Shown here: positions 9,600-19,374 of the stretch, piece by piece | How the letters are laid out: every line of letters begins with the position of its first letter | How positions within the stretch are numbered: position 1 is the stretch's first letter | Origin: Halisarca cf. caerulea | Taxonomy: Eukaryota; Porifera; Demospongiae; Chondrillida; Halisarcidae | Assembly: GCA_963170055.1 (NCBI GenBank) | Contig: CAUJGJ010000347.1 | Span: forward strand, 252,501-285,000 | Length of the DNA: 32,500 bases | Direction of reading: 5' to 3' | Notes under the pieces: model-generated | Databases searched by the model: none | Seen by the model: only the letters and a program-made list of their open reading frames with translations | What the model was told of the DNA's origin: nothing | Program-made: the position numbers and the translations under genes

Positions 9600-9640
9600 T
9601 GCGCATGCGCAGTGGCAAAAAAGGTGCCCCTAAAGATGTC
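9600..9640 (+). promoter_or_regulatory. NRF-1-type promoter motif upstream of ankyrin gene exon 1
   Basis: TGCGCATGCGCA at 9600-9611 is a perfect palindromic NRF-1-type site, and an E-box CACGTG lies about 10 bp upstream. It sits about 160 bp before the candidate first coding ATG (9770). A 25-codon upstream open frame (9636-9713, starting MSDTMADTMATQF) would lie in the leader if transcription starts near the motif. Confidence 0.45.
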
Positions 9641-9769
9641 CGACACAATGGCTGACACAATGGCTACTCAATTCGATCACCCGAACAACAAAATTGTGAA
9701 TCCTACTATTTAGCGGAAGAAACTTGAAAATCGCTGTATAGAAGTTTTAGACATTATTGTGCAATAATA

Positions 9770-9825
9770 ATGAAGATTGTTAAATTTTTCGTATCGGTCA
9801 AGATGGGACTGTCAGGGACCCAAAC
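9770..9825 (+). CDS. Candidate coding exon 1 of the ankyrin/death gene
   Basis: The first ATG (9770) after an in-frame TGA (9725) opens 18 codons plus two bases ending in a consensus donor (CAAAC|GTAAGT, intron from 9826). The peptide starts MKIVKFFVSVKMGLSGTQ. An internal ATG at 9803 is an alternative start. The phase fits the next candidate exon at 10202. The model depends on splice-site reading and is not proven. Confidence 0.4.
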
Positions 9826-10201
9826 GTAAGTGACTTTGGGCGCGTTTTGTTTAATACCCAGTGGGGAAATGCACATAAAGTTTACCTTATCACATAGAAC
9901 ACGTTTGCCCGCTTCTGTTATTGCCACTTCACTGTCAATTTACTTTATCACCGACTTGCAACTTGCGCAAAAAGAAACGACATATTGGCCAAAATATACG
10001 ATTAAGTGCGTGGGCTTCTCGATCAGACTCCCCTATACGACGGAAACAGTTAACCTCGCTAAACCGCTCGGTAATCACAGGAACTCGGGTACCACGTAGA
10101 TAAACTGATAGATATTTCAACAGGGAAAGCCTACACTCTGTTACGTTGTGTACTAGAAGCTGTACACACGTATATTATTGAGAATTTTTTCTGTTTTGAA
10201 G

Positions 10202-10241
10202 CACGGTGCACAACCGACCGAAGAAGAAAAGAACCCGGAAG
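10202..10241 (+). CDS. Candidate coding exon 2 of the ankyrin/death gene (40 nt)
   Basis: A micro-exon bounded by an acceptor with a pyrimidine run (TTTTTTCTGTTTTGAAG, ending 10201) and a strong donor (GGAAG|GTACGT at 10242). Joined to exon 1 it completes one Thr codon and adds THR-VAL-HIS then a basic KKKRTRK stretch. It ends in phase 0, exactly matching the acceptor-ATG at 11997. The basic run could act as a nuclear localisation or lipid-contact patch. It may instead be an untranslated exon. Confidence 0.4.
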
Positions 10242-10409
10242 GTACGTAGGCGTCATGATTATCGAATAATGATATGAACTGATATAAGGAAGATGAATGA
10301 CTTCCACGAAGTTAATATTCAGTAATACTGTACTTGGTAGCGAATTGATTCATTCAGTCTGTAATTATTTGTACCGTTCGAGTCTGCTTAGAAAACGAAC
10401 AATATTGGC

Positions 10410-10560
10410 TCTCTTTTGAGAGACCACCCCGCTTGGGGACTTGTTAGGTTGTCCCTCTCTAAAGAGGTGGTCTCTGATGAGGAGGGATTTAGTATGGGGC
10501 ATACTGCATTTGTGTCCAGTAAGGCTGGTCTCACTAAAGAGGTGACTCTCTCAAAATGAG
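10410..10560 (+). repeat. 'gagaccacc' interspersed repeat, copy A
   Basis: It contains GAGAGACCACC, AAAGAGGTGGTCTCTGATGA, 'tatggggcatac' and 'aaggctggtct' in this order. The same blocks recur in inverted order and orientation at about 11685-11850, so the two copies form a widely spaced inverted pair inside the candidate intron. Confidence 0.6.
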
Positions 10561-11684
10561 GCCGGACTGTAACGGACTCTTTACCATACTATTGCAAATA
10601 CAACTTAATATTTTGCAAGGATCATGCCATATTGTGACAATAATGAATCTGACCACTACAGGGTTTAGGTACCCAAACACAGAGTTCCTGATCAGGGGTA
10701 GTCCGGCGTTGCCGGTCCGATTCTCGCTCAACCATTTTCGGGGACGATGACATCATGCAGTCCCCCAAAATGGCTTAACGCAAATCGGTTCGGCATCGCC
10801 AGACTAGATGAGGAGTAAACTACAGTATCGGTTAAAAAACCAACACTCACAACAGTAGTATGATTCTTTTGTCTATGGCAGAGCAAACAGAAAGACCTAT
10901 ACGCATATTGATGCGTACGTTGAATTTTTGTGGGAATGTGCAGGGTGCATGCCCAGGAAAGGGTGACGTACAGCCATGCATCTCCTGCCTCCCTAACAGA
11001 CCCAATACATTACAAGCTATGACTGGAGGTATACATGCGTATATCAATTTACACTCTGCCTCATGCAGGTGCTTCAGCATATGCCACGTAACCCTCTCCT
11101 ACGTATGTACGTATATATACGTAAGTACTAAATGTAATAGTGCTAGCAGGCCGGACCAAAAAAGCATACACTGCAAAAAACATTGGTGGGGCCAACCCAC
11201 CAAAACTGATGGGTTCCTAATGACCAGTGTTGGCTACCAAAATCAGTGGACCCATACAACCGACCACTCGGTGTGCCCAAAATTCAAGATGTTTGTTGCG
11301 TGTACACATACACTTAAGGATTCCAGTGTTGTGCGATTATCATGATAAAATCATTAATATCGCCCATCCCTACTGCCCTGTCTTTTGCAAATTTCCAAAA
11401 TTAGTTTTTGTATAGTTGGAAACTAATTTTGAAGCACCCTGCCATCATGGTGCATAATTTTGAACAGACTGTTATCCCTATGTACGTATGTGTGTATATT
11501 AGACACGTGTCAGGCAGAACTCAGTCACACCTGGTTTATCCGACACTGGTTATCTGAAAACCTTATTTAATATATGACACTCTGCTGTGAATCCCCATCA
11601 CTAATATTTGTGTACAATCTAACCTGATATTTATCCAATACTGTAGTTATTGGATACGTATATATACATTGTACCTCTTTTGAT
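10561..11684. other. Intron or intergenic sequence, no supported exon
   Basis: No protein-like frame was seen. Weakly repeat-like text occurs near 11150-11280, and 11500-11600 contains 'ctggtttatccgacactggttatctg', related to the pogo-like repeat. If the three-exon model is right, this is the inside of the 1755-bp intron (10242-11996). Confidence 0.35.
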
Positions 11685-11850
11685 TGACCACCCTCGTGAA
11701 CACCACCGGCCTCTTTTGTATGTAAGACCAGCCTTACTGGGCACAAATGTAGACTAGGTATGCCCCATACTAAATTCCCCCTCATCAGAGACCACCTCTG
11801 TTAGAGAGACCCCTTTTCACAGGTCCCTGAGGGTGGTCTCTCAAAAGGGT
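11685..11850 (-). repeat. 'gagaccacc' interspersed repeat, copy B (inverted)
   Basis: Reverse-complement counterpart of 10410-10560: it shows 'aagaccagccttactgg', 'atgccccatact', 'ctcatcagagaccacctct' and a terminal 'ggtggtctctcaaaag'. About 150 bp are shared, with many differences, so the copies are old. Confidence 0.6.
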
Positions 11851-11856
11851 TACTGC

Positions 11857-11924
11857 TGACCTGGTTTATCTGACACAATTTTTATTTGGAACAGATGTGG
11901 TCGGATAACCGAGGGCCCACTGTA
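11857..11924 (-). mobile_element. Pogo/Tigger-like element end next to the acceptor of the large exon
   Basis: The minus-strand tip reads TA-CAGTGGGCCCTCGGTTATCCGACC at 11924 leftward, followed by a TGTCAGATAAACCAGGT block. Homologous to 1010-1076. The opposite terminus was not found, so the element is truncated or the internal part has decayed. It lies about 70 bp before the exon at 11997. Confidence 0.4.
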
Positions 11925-11996
11925 TATATCTCTTAATAATAATCTCCATTTCAACTACATGCGTTATAACAATATTCATTGGCTCCTTCTCCTTAG

Positions 11997-14900
11997 ATGG
12001 AATCAGCAGGCATTGGAACTGGCCTATTGGATTTCACCACTCTTAAACAGCAATTCTTCAATGCTGTAGTTTCAGGAGATACGTGTTCAATGAAATCCCT
12101 ACTCTCCGAGCAGGAACTTGACCTTAACACAACTGATGACTGCGGATACACAGCGCTTCATCACGCAGCCTCAAGAAACGACACAAAGATGATTAAACTT
12201 CTCCACACACATGGAGCAGACATTGATGCCCAAACAGGGGACGAATCTGGTGTGTCGGCTGCCCACATTGCAGCTTTGTATGGTAACGTGCAGGCCATAG
12301 TTGTCTTGCATCAGTTGGGCTGCAACATGAACACATTTGACAACAGCGATTTGACACCTCTGCACTACGCAGTGGACTGCGAAGATGTCGCCTCTGTGGA
12401 AGTGCTTTTGAATCACAGTGCAAGTGTACGGGCATGTGGATCGAGTGGTGCTCCACTCCACTTGGCTGCACAGAAAGGGAACAGCAAGATAGTTACGCTT
12501 CTAGTGCAACAAGGTCTTCCAGCAGACATTGATATTCAAGACAAACATGGATGTACTCCTCTACATCTGGCTGCTTCTAATGGTTGGTTCAACACAACCA
12601 AACTCCTGGTGTGGATGGGGGCAGACATGTTGTGTTTGTCAGTTGATGGTAAAGCCCCTGCTGATCTTGCCACAGAGAAAAGACATGCAGCTATTGTGAA
12701 TTACTTCACCTGGGCCCACGATAACGTGTTTAGCAACTTCAGTAACTGTAACCCAGTCCTGCAAAGATTAGGAGCAGCACTTTTCATTGCCACTGTGGAG
12801 TGTAGTGTACTGTCTGTGCGTTACCTTGTCACATGCGCACAATGTCCACCAGATGTGGAAAACAACTTTGGGACAACATCCCTCATCATGGCAGCTGGGA
12901 GTGGTGATTTGATTATGTGTGAGGTGTTGATCCAGCTTGGTGCTAATGTCAATCATGTCAACAAGGAGGGTATATCTGTGCTAATGTTTGCAGCCTCCAG
13001 GGGTCATAGTATCATAGTTGCAAAGCTCATTGAAAGTGGAGCTAAAGTGGACTACGTGAGTCCAGGTTATGGCAGTGCGCTACACCATGCTGCTTACCGT
13101 CTTCACTCTTCAGTTGTGAAGACAATGTTAGAACATGGCTGCCTGATTGACATCGCCGATGGCAACCACTTCACAGCATTGGATTGGGCTGCTGAAAACA
13201 GTAATCTCTCAATGTGCAAGTTTGTGGTACGCCTGGACCGAATGGAGTACAGAAGACTCAAACCATTACAAATCTTAAATTCGTTGGCTCTGTCTCTGAC
13301 TGAAAACAGACAGACACACGTTGAGTTCTTTGTCGAGACATTAGAGCAGTACCGTACACATGATATAACAAGGCTAGCCACAACGTACGGTATCCCTTAC
13401 TTTGTTCTGTATGGCTCTCTCCCATGCCTCATGTCATGTGCCATCAATTTCAATGAAAGATTTTGCTTGGCTGATCGTGATCAAAGGGATTTGCCGGGAT
13501 TTCTCCATGTGGCTGCCATCAACGGCAACACGGATGTCTTTCAAGTTCTGACCGAAGAACAGTTGAAAAGTCAAATCAACCAATTCAAAGACATCTCAAC
13601 GGTGTGTTCCACATTCTTCGGGGAAAACCCACTTAGTGGCTACACCAACCTTAATCCTCTTCAAGTTTGTCTATTGGTGCTTGGAAGCTGCAGACCAATT
13701 CAGCTAGTTGGTACACTTAATTTGAGGAAGACACCAATTCACACAAAGGTATACGATTACATTGCCTTTTGCAAGCAACTCATCAAGGTGAAACCAGACA
13801 TTGTCAATGAAATGCTGGCAGATGGCCGCACTCCTCTCGATCTTGCTCGTGACTTTGGCCTTAAAGAAATGGCTTGGATGCTGCTTGACAAGGGCGGCCA
13901 GACAAACCCCTTTCTGAATCATCACGCTTCAGCTTACACTTGGCACTTGGAGAAAAGTACGTCAATGACTGGAATAGCGTCTACATTCAAGCAGCAGCTG
14001 TTTCAGAGATCATTCTCACAAGATGGACACTGGCATCTCCAAGAAGAAGCTGATGAAATACACTTACAGTCACAACCATCTCTGTCTGAAATCACCGAAT
14101 TTGTTCTCCCCTTGATTTCAAACAGGTGGCTGACCATTGGTCGAATGCTGGGAGTGGAGGAGACAGTACTGGATGCCACTTACGAAGACACCAGTACAGA
14201 GGAAACAAAATGCAGACGAGTCCTGAAGTGGTGGCTGGAGCACTGCACCAGCCCAACCTGGAGAGTTCTGCTCGGAGTCATTGGACAGACAGATGCAAAG
14301 CAGCAGATACTAGTGAGTCTAAGAAGAACACGTCAGCCACAGGTGATGATGGGAATGAGTGCACATCTAGTACATTCAGAATCCGATTCTAGCTGGACCA
14401 CCATGTCGAGTCCCACTCCATACAGGCAACAGCTCACTGGTAGACTGGTAATGCAGCACAAATATCTTCAGACATGTCTACACCAAAATTCATGTGGAAA
14501 TTTCCAGAACCCAACCCAGGCCTTTCACACCCAAAATATTCCTACTGGATATCCTCAACCTCTTCTGTCTCCTACACAACATTATCCTAACCATCATCCT
14601 CCCACCTACCATCACAACCAGCACCACCCCCCCATGCAGCACCCTCCCACACAAAACCCAGCTCCTTGGATACAATATTCTATTCAACACCCACCTACTC
14701 AAATCCCACACGGAAACCATCACACCTACTATCCAACTATGTTCACACTCCAGAAGGAAGTGGTGAGCAAGGTGGCCTACGACTGGTACAAGCTCGGCAT
14801 TTTCTTGGAGGTGGACACGAATGTACTCAACAACATTGATGCCAGCTTCAACATGCAAGTCGGTCGAGTGGAGAAATGCTGTGCAGATTTGCTTGTGAGA

Positions 14901-15020
14901 TGGCTGCGAGGAGTCTCAGGTACGGGAGCCACTCCCAGGACATGGGCCACTCTCGTTTCGGCTATTGAAAACATCAGCCCACCACTGGCAGAGGAGCTGC
15001 AAGTAAAGTACTGTGTGTAA
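11997..15020 (+). CDS. Ankyrin-repeat protein with two death-fold domains (main exon, 1007 codons)
   Basis: This large exon encodes about 11-13 ankyrin repeats. An N-terminal block (about residues 16-235) has clear consensus such as GYTALHHAASRND and HGCTPLHLAASNG. A second block (about 255-420) follows, with GTTSLIMAAGSGD and GISVLMFAASRGH, and isolated repeats near 495 and 610-635. A first death-fold domain spans about 690-770 (NRWLTIGRMLGVEETVLDA then CRRVLKWWLEHC). A Pro/His/Gln-rich linker spans about 837-916. A second death-fold domain spans about 917-1007 (WYKLGIFLEVDTNVLNNIDA, CCADLLVRWLRG, ending EELQVKYCV). Ankyrin-death proteins act as intracellular adaptors in innate and cell-death signalling. 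The ATG lies directly after a splice-acceptor-like CTTCTCCTTAG, so upstream exons are likely (9770-9825 and 10202-10241 fit in phase, giving 1039 aa). No nucleotide-binding domain is present. Confidence 0.85.
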   Translation: MESAGIGTGLLDFTTLKQQFFNAVVSGDTCSMKSLLSEQELDLNTTDDCGYTALHHAASRNDTKMIKLLHTHGADIDAQTGDESGVSAAHIAALYGNVQAIVVLHQLGCNMNTFDNSDLTPLHYAVDCEDVASVEVLLNHSASVRACGSSGAPLHLAAQKGNSKIVTLLVQQGLPADIDIQDKHGCTPLHLAASNGWFNTTKLLVWMGADMLCLSVDGKAPADLATEKRHAAIVNYFTWAHDNVFSNFSNCNPVLQRLGAALFIATVECSVLSVRYLVTCAQCPPDVENNFGTTSLIMAAGSGDLIMCEVLIQLGANVNHVNKEGISVLMFAASRGHSIIVAKLIESGAKVDYVSPGYGSALHHAAYRLHSSVVKTMLEHGCLIDIADGNHFTALDWAAENSNLSMCKFVVRLDRMEYRRLKPLQILNSLALSLTENRQTHVEFFVETLEQYRTHDITRLATTYGIPYFVLYGSLPCLMSCAINFNERFCLADRDQRDLPGFLHVAAINGNTDVFQVLTEEQLKSQINQFKDISTVCSTFFGENPLSGYTNLNPLQVCLLVLGSCRPIQLVGTLNLRKTPIHTKVYDYIAFCKQLIKVKPDIVNEMLADGRTPLDLARDFGLKEMAWMLLDKGGQTNPFLNHHASAYTWHLEKSTSMTGIASTFKQQLFQRSFSQDGHWHLQEEADEIHLQSQPSLSEITEFVLPLISNRWLTIGRMLGVEETVLDATYEDTSTEETKCRRVLKWWLEHCTSPTWRVLLGVIGQTDAKQQILVSLRRTRQPQVMMGMSAHLVHSESDSSWTTMSSPTPYRQQLTGRLVMQHKYLQTCLHQNSCGNFQNPTQAFHTQNIPTGYPQPLLSPTQHYPNHHPPTYHHNQHHPPMQHPPTQNPAPWIQYSIQHPPTQIPHGNHHTYYPTMFTLQKEVVSKVAYDWYKLGIFLEVDTNVLNNIDASFNMQVGRVEKCCADLLVRWLRGVSGTGATPRTWATLVSAIENISPPLAEELQVKYCV

Positions 15021-15116
15021 CTTCTACATTGTTAAACCCAAGTACATATGCATGCACCATGTCATATTATCAGCAGCGCTGCAGCTGTTCTATATTGTAT
15101 ATATACATTGGTACAT

Positions 15117-15245
15117 TCATTTATATGCTATACATATTGTATAAATGCTGTACATATTATTATTATTATACATTCATTTATATGCTATACATATTGTATA
15201 AATGCTGTACATATTATTATTATTATATATACATTCATTTATATG
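15117..15245. repeat. Tandem duplication of a ~62-bp AT-rich unit
   Basis: TTCATTTATATGCTATACAT through the ATTATTATTATTATA run is present twice, with a third partial start at 15234. It lies in the 3' flank of the ankyrin/death gene. Confidence 0.8.
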
Positions 15246-15259
15246 CTCTTGGCATGACT

Positions 15260-15570
15260 CGGCATTTTATATGCCATACAGCCCTTGCGCCTATGTCTTA
15301 ACTACTAAATAATATGTGTATGACTTAATGACATCATTGATTGAGCTCTATAGCTATCCAGCATTGTCATCCCTACCTTTTGGAACCAACAGCTAGTGGT
15401 CTGTAGTGGTGAGGCCAGACCAGACGGCATGGATATCACAGTTACTCCTTGAGCAGGAGGTAAAGCTCTTGTCTGGGATGTCACCTGTCATGACACTGTT
15501 GTACCATCGATCATACCTTCCATGTGCTTGCATTGTGGGAGGCAATGTTTTTGAGCAAGCTATAAGGGTC
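15260..15570. other. 3' flank of the ankyrin/death gene, no supported gene
   Basis: No protein-like frame or recognisable element. 'aaataatatg' near 15306 could act as a variant polyadenylation signal, but this is weak. Confidence 0.3.
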
Positions 15571-15649
15571 CCGGGTACAGTATGTAAATTCCTACATCCC
15601 GCTTCAAATTATTAGCTGTGAGATTTAGGAATTTGAAAACTGTACCCGG
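15571..15649. repeat. Hairpin-forming inverted repeat
   Basis: CCGGGTACAGT followed by AAATTCCTA (15571-15593) is mirrored by TAGGAATTT then ACTGTACCCGG (15626-15649). The two parts of each arm are separated by 4 bp. It lies directly before the 32-bp minisatellite. It may be a small foldback MITE or its terminal repeats. Confidence 0.7.
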
Positions 15650-15654
15650 TCTAA

Positions 15655-15933
15655 CCCCCTTCTGCCTAGCTCTCTGCCCATCTAGCCCCATGTTTGCATA
15701 GTCCTATGCCCGTCTAGCCCCATGTTTGCCTAGCTCTCTGCCCATCTAGACCCATGTTTGCCTAGCTCTCTGCCCGTCTAGCCCCATGTTTGTCTAGTCC
15801 TATGCCTGTCTAGCCCCATGTTTGCCTAGTCCTATGCCTGTCTAGCCCCATGTTTGCCTAGTCCTATGCCCATCTAGCCCCATGTTTGCCTAGTCCTATG
15901 CCCGTCTAGCCCCATGTTTGCCTAGCTCTCTGC
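15655..15933. repeat. 32-bp minisatellite (about 9 units)
   Basis: Successive CATGTTTG anchors fall at 15689, 15721, 15753, 15785, 15817, 15849, 15881 and 15913, an exact 32-bp period. Units alternate between two sub-types, CTAGCTCTCTGCCC and CTAGTCCTATGCCY. Confidence 0.9.
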
Positions 15934-15966
<33 letters not shown>

Positions 15967-15967
15967 G

Positions 15968-15999
<32 letters not shown>

Positions 16000-16001
16000 G
16001 G

Positions 16002-16032
<31 letters not shown>

Positions 16033-17310
16033 GTATATATATATATGTATATATATATATGTATATATATATATATGTATATACATATATATATGTATAT
16101 ATATATATATATGTATACGTATATATATATATGTATACGTATATATATATATGTATACGTATATATATATATGGATACGTATATATATATATATATATGG
16201 ATACGTATATATATATATATGTATACGTATATATATATATATGTATACGTATATATATATATGTATACGTAGATATATATATGTATACGTAGATATATAT
16301 ATGTATACGTAGATATATATATGTATACGTAGATATATATATGTATACGTAGATATATATATGTATACGTAGATATATATATGTATACGTAGATATATAT
16401 ATGTATACGTACATATATATATATACGTACATATATATATATACGTACATATATATATATATATATACATACATATATATATACATACATATATATATAT
16501 ATACATACATATATATATATACATACATATATATATATGCATACATATATATATATGCATACATATATATATATGCATACATATATATATATGCATACAT
16601 ATATATATATGCATACATATATATATATGCATACATATATATATATGCATACATATATATATATGCATACATATATATATATGCATACATATATATATAT
16701 GCATACATATATATATATGCATACATATATATATATGCATACATATATATATATGCATATATATATATATGCATACATATATATATATGCATACATATAT
16801 ATATATGCATACATATATATATATGCATACATATATATATATGCATACATATATATATATGCATACATATATATATATGCATACATATATATATATGCAT
16901 ACATATATATATATGCATACATATATATATATGCATACATATATATATATGCATACATATATATATATGCATACATATATATATATGCATACATATATAT
17001 ATATGCATACATATATATATATGCATACATATATATATATGCATACATATATATATATGCATACATATATATATATGCATACATATATATATATGCATAC
17101 ATATATATATATGCATACATATATATATATGCATACATATATATATATGCATACATATATATATATGCATACATATATATATATGCATACATATATATAT
17201 ATGCATACATATATATATATGCATACATATATATATATGCATACATATATATATATGCATACATATATATATATGCATACATATATATATATGCATACAT
17301 ATATATATAA

Positions 17311-17384
<74 letters not shown>

Positions 17385-17401
17385 TTATGTATATATATAT
17401 A

Positions 17402-17448
<47 letters not shown>
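15934..17448. repeat. 1.5 kb AT-rich satellite with stepwise unit change
   Basis: The array moves through zones: (AT)n interrupted by GTAT (to about 16105), about 20-bp units GTATACGT-(AT)n (about 16106-16260), 20-bp units GTATACGTAGATATATATAT (about 16261-16400), a transition with GTACATATAT and CATACATAT, and then about 42 near-identical 18-bp units GCATAC+(AT)6 from about 16538 to 17310. It ends in irregular AT repeat. A single defective unit near 16755 lacks the GCATAC core. Because 18 is a multiple of three and the units lack stops, long false reading frames run through both strands. Confidence 0.9.
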
Positions 17449-17890
17449 TCCGCAAATGCCATTGTATAACTATTATATACCCCGCCCAGGGCTTTTATTT
17501 GTGGAGAATCAGCTCGCCGATATTTTAGCAGAGAATCTCTACGTCCGATAACGAGAATCCGAACTCTTTCGATGCTGCTAAAAGTCATTTCAAGGACAGT
17601 ACTAGTAGTAGTTTCTTGTGAATAACCAAAGTGTACAAAGTTATCGTACCGGCTTCGAAGAATTCTCAAAGCGGCAAGTTTCACGACGGTATGTTTTCGA
17701 CTACGAGAGGTTAGCTATAGCAAGGCGGCAGCCACCTCTGCTTTAGTAGAAGACTGGCCCGTCGGTAAATTTATATGTTTGAACAACAGTACTCGACCTC
17801 AATGTATGGGCAGCTGCCGAATGAAGCCATACAATGTGCTAGATTGTTATTGTGATGACAGACTTTCGTGTCTAATTACCCTTTCCCTAA
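17449..17890. other. Unique CpG-richer spacer, no confirmed gene
   Basis: Base composition differs sharply from the flanking AT array. A minus-strand frame (about 17690 down to 17450) has a protein-like stretch ([20 protein letters not shown]), but it has no ATG and runs straight into the AT satellite. I cannot assign it. It may be a decayed exon or part of a repeat. Confidence 0.25.
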
Positions 17891-17891
17891 T

Positions 17892-17951
17892 ATGGGCTGG
17901 GGTATAACTGCAATAAGAAGCCAAGCGGGCTCTTGTTGCAGTTATACCCCG
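17892..17951. repeat. Hairpin repeat GGGGTATAACTGCAA…
   Basis: GGGGTATAACTGCAATAAGA is mirrored 15-20 bp later by CTCTTGTTGCAGTTATACCCC, giving arms of about 22 bp with two or three mismatches. It directly precedes the reverse-transcriptase-like remnant. Confidence 0.7.
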
Positions 17952-17987
17952 GTTATGGGATTTAACTTAGCATGGTTACCCATGATG

Positions 17988-18186
17988 ATGTCACAAATCC
18001 ATGATTTTGTCCCCATTGCGGTCGAGACATCGGGGGCTTTTGGTGAGGACACAATCGCCTTCCTCCACCAATTAGCTTCACGTCTGAGATTAAAATCAAA
18101 GGACCCTCTAGAGTACCTAAAATTATGTCAGCAAATCAGTGTGTGCATACAGAACTTTAATTGTGCATCCGTTTTAGGTTGTTGTA
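17988..18186 (+). pseudogene. Reverse-transcriptase C-terminal remnant (retroelement)
   Basis: The frame carries HDFVPIAVETSGAFGEDTIA, then FLHQLASRLR, a DPLEY segment, and a final VCIQNFNCASVLGC. This is the pattern seen after the RT domain of non-LTR retroelements (F-x-P-x-A-x-E-T-x-G, then FL-x-x-L-x-x-R, then a Q-R-x-N-A-x-x-x-L-G end). Only about 65 residues remain. Downstream it fuses directly to the microsatellite-bearing interspersed repeat at 18193. Confidence 0.55.
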
Positions 18187-18192
18187 CTTTGA

Positions 18193-18415
<223 letters not shown>

Positions 18416-18545
18416 TAGACATGACAACAGCAAGCAAACAAAACATGCCCAGAGGGCAAAGTAAAGTAAAGGAGAATTACTGAACAAAAGACTGATTGTT
18501 AAGAGAACCTAGGATTGCAACTGAGTTAAATCTTTGAATAGTTAC

Positions 18546-18548
<3 letters not shown>

Positions 18549-18582
<34 letters not shown>

Positions 18583-18742
18583 TTTTTTCTTTTTTGTTTG
18601 TTTGTTTGTTTGTTTGCTGTAACTTATTTTTTTTTGATTAGGTGGTTATTTGTTAGTTCTTTGTCTTATGTTGTATAAAAAAATAAAAAAATAAAAAAAT
18701 AAAAATAAAAAAAAAAATAAAAAAAAAATGTATATATACATG

Positions 18743-18793
<51 letters not shown>

Positions 18794-18794
18794 T
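18549..18794. repeat. Low-complexity cluster: AT, (GTTT)n, (AAATAAA)n, AC
   Basis: (AT)n at 18549-18579, GTTT repeats at about 18596-18617, A-rich (ATAAAAA)n at about 18676-18729, (AC)n at 18746-18774 and (AT)n to 18794. The A-rich stretch might be an old retroelement poly(A) tail. No gene lies here. Confidence 0.85.
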
Positions 18795-18856
18795 TAATAT
18801 ATATATACAATGATGAAATGAAATAAAATACAATTAATAATGAAACTAAATTATCA

Positions 18857-19040
18857 TTAAGCCTTACCTAAGCATCCTGAAATTAATACAGTGTTGAAAC
18901 GCTGAATAGAGACAATCCTCTGACAAAGTTTGTGATATGTTAAAACATCTTTAGTTTGTGATCTTGTACGTCTACCTAAATGTTGAAAGAATTCTAGTGT
19001 ATGCTCTCCAAACGCTCCCGATGATTCTACTGTAATATAG
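18857..19040 (-). pseudogene. Reverse-transcriptase C-terminal remnant, opposite strand
   Basis: The minus-strand frame reads ITVESSGAFGEHTLEFFQHL, then GRRTRSQTKD, then KLCQRIVSIQRFN and a final ISGC. It is clearly paralogous to the plus-strand remnant at 17988-18186 (shared SSGAFGE/TSGAFGE, LGRR/LASR and KLCQ blocks). It is cut at its 5' side by an AT microsatellite (about 19068-19114). Confidence 0.5.
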
Positions 19041-19062
19041 TAATATATAATATAATAATAAT

Positions 19063-19117
<55 letters not shown>

Positions 19118-19374
19118 CACACCCGTGCACATCGGCAACATGTCACTCGTTTCCATAGTTAATTCCATCATCTATTGCAGGTACATCAGTACAATAAGCA
19201 TTGGAATAATATTTAGACTAAGTCTAGTTTATAGTCTTTAGTCTAACTGTAACAGAGAGTCATGTATAGCAAACACACTAATATAGCTATTTACGACTAT
19301 AAGCACTATAAACACAGCCTAAGTATACTATGAAATTGTTATCTTTCAAGACTCTCTGTTGTTTCGTTTGATTA

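Noticed and set aside
14490..14858. Frames antisense to, or in another frame of, the ankyrin gene's Pro/His linker
   Set aside because: Shadows of the 1007-codon exon, which has clear ankyrin and death-fold domains on both sides.
15896..17551. Very long open frames (up to ~466 codons) of Tyr/Ile/Met/His/Cys repeats on both strands
   Set aside because: They are translations of the 18- and 20-bp AT satellite, which lacks stop codons. They are present in several frames and both strands with no non-repeat domain.
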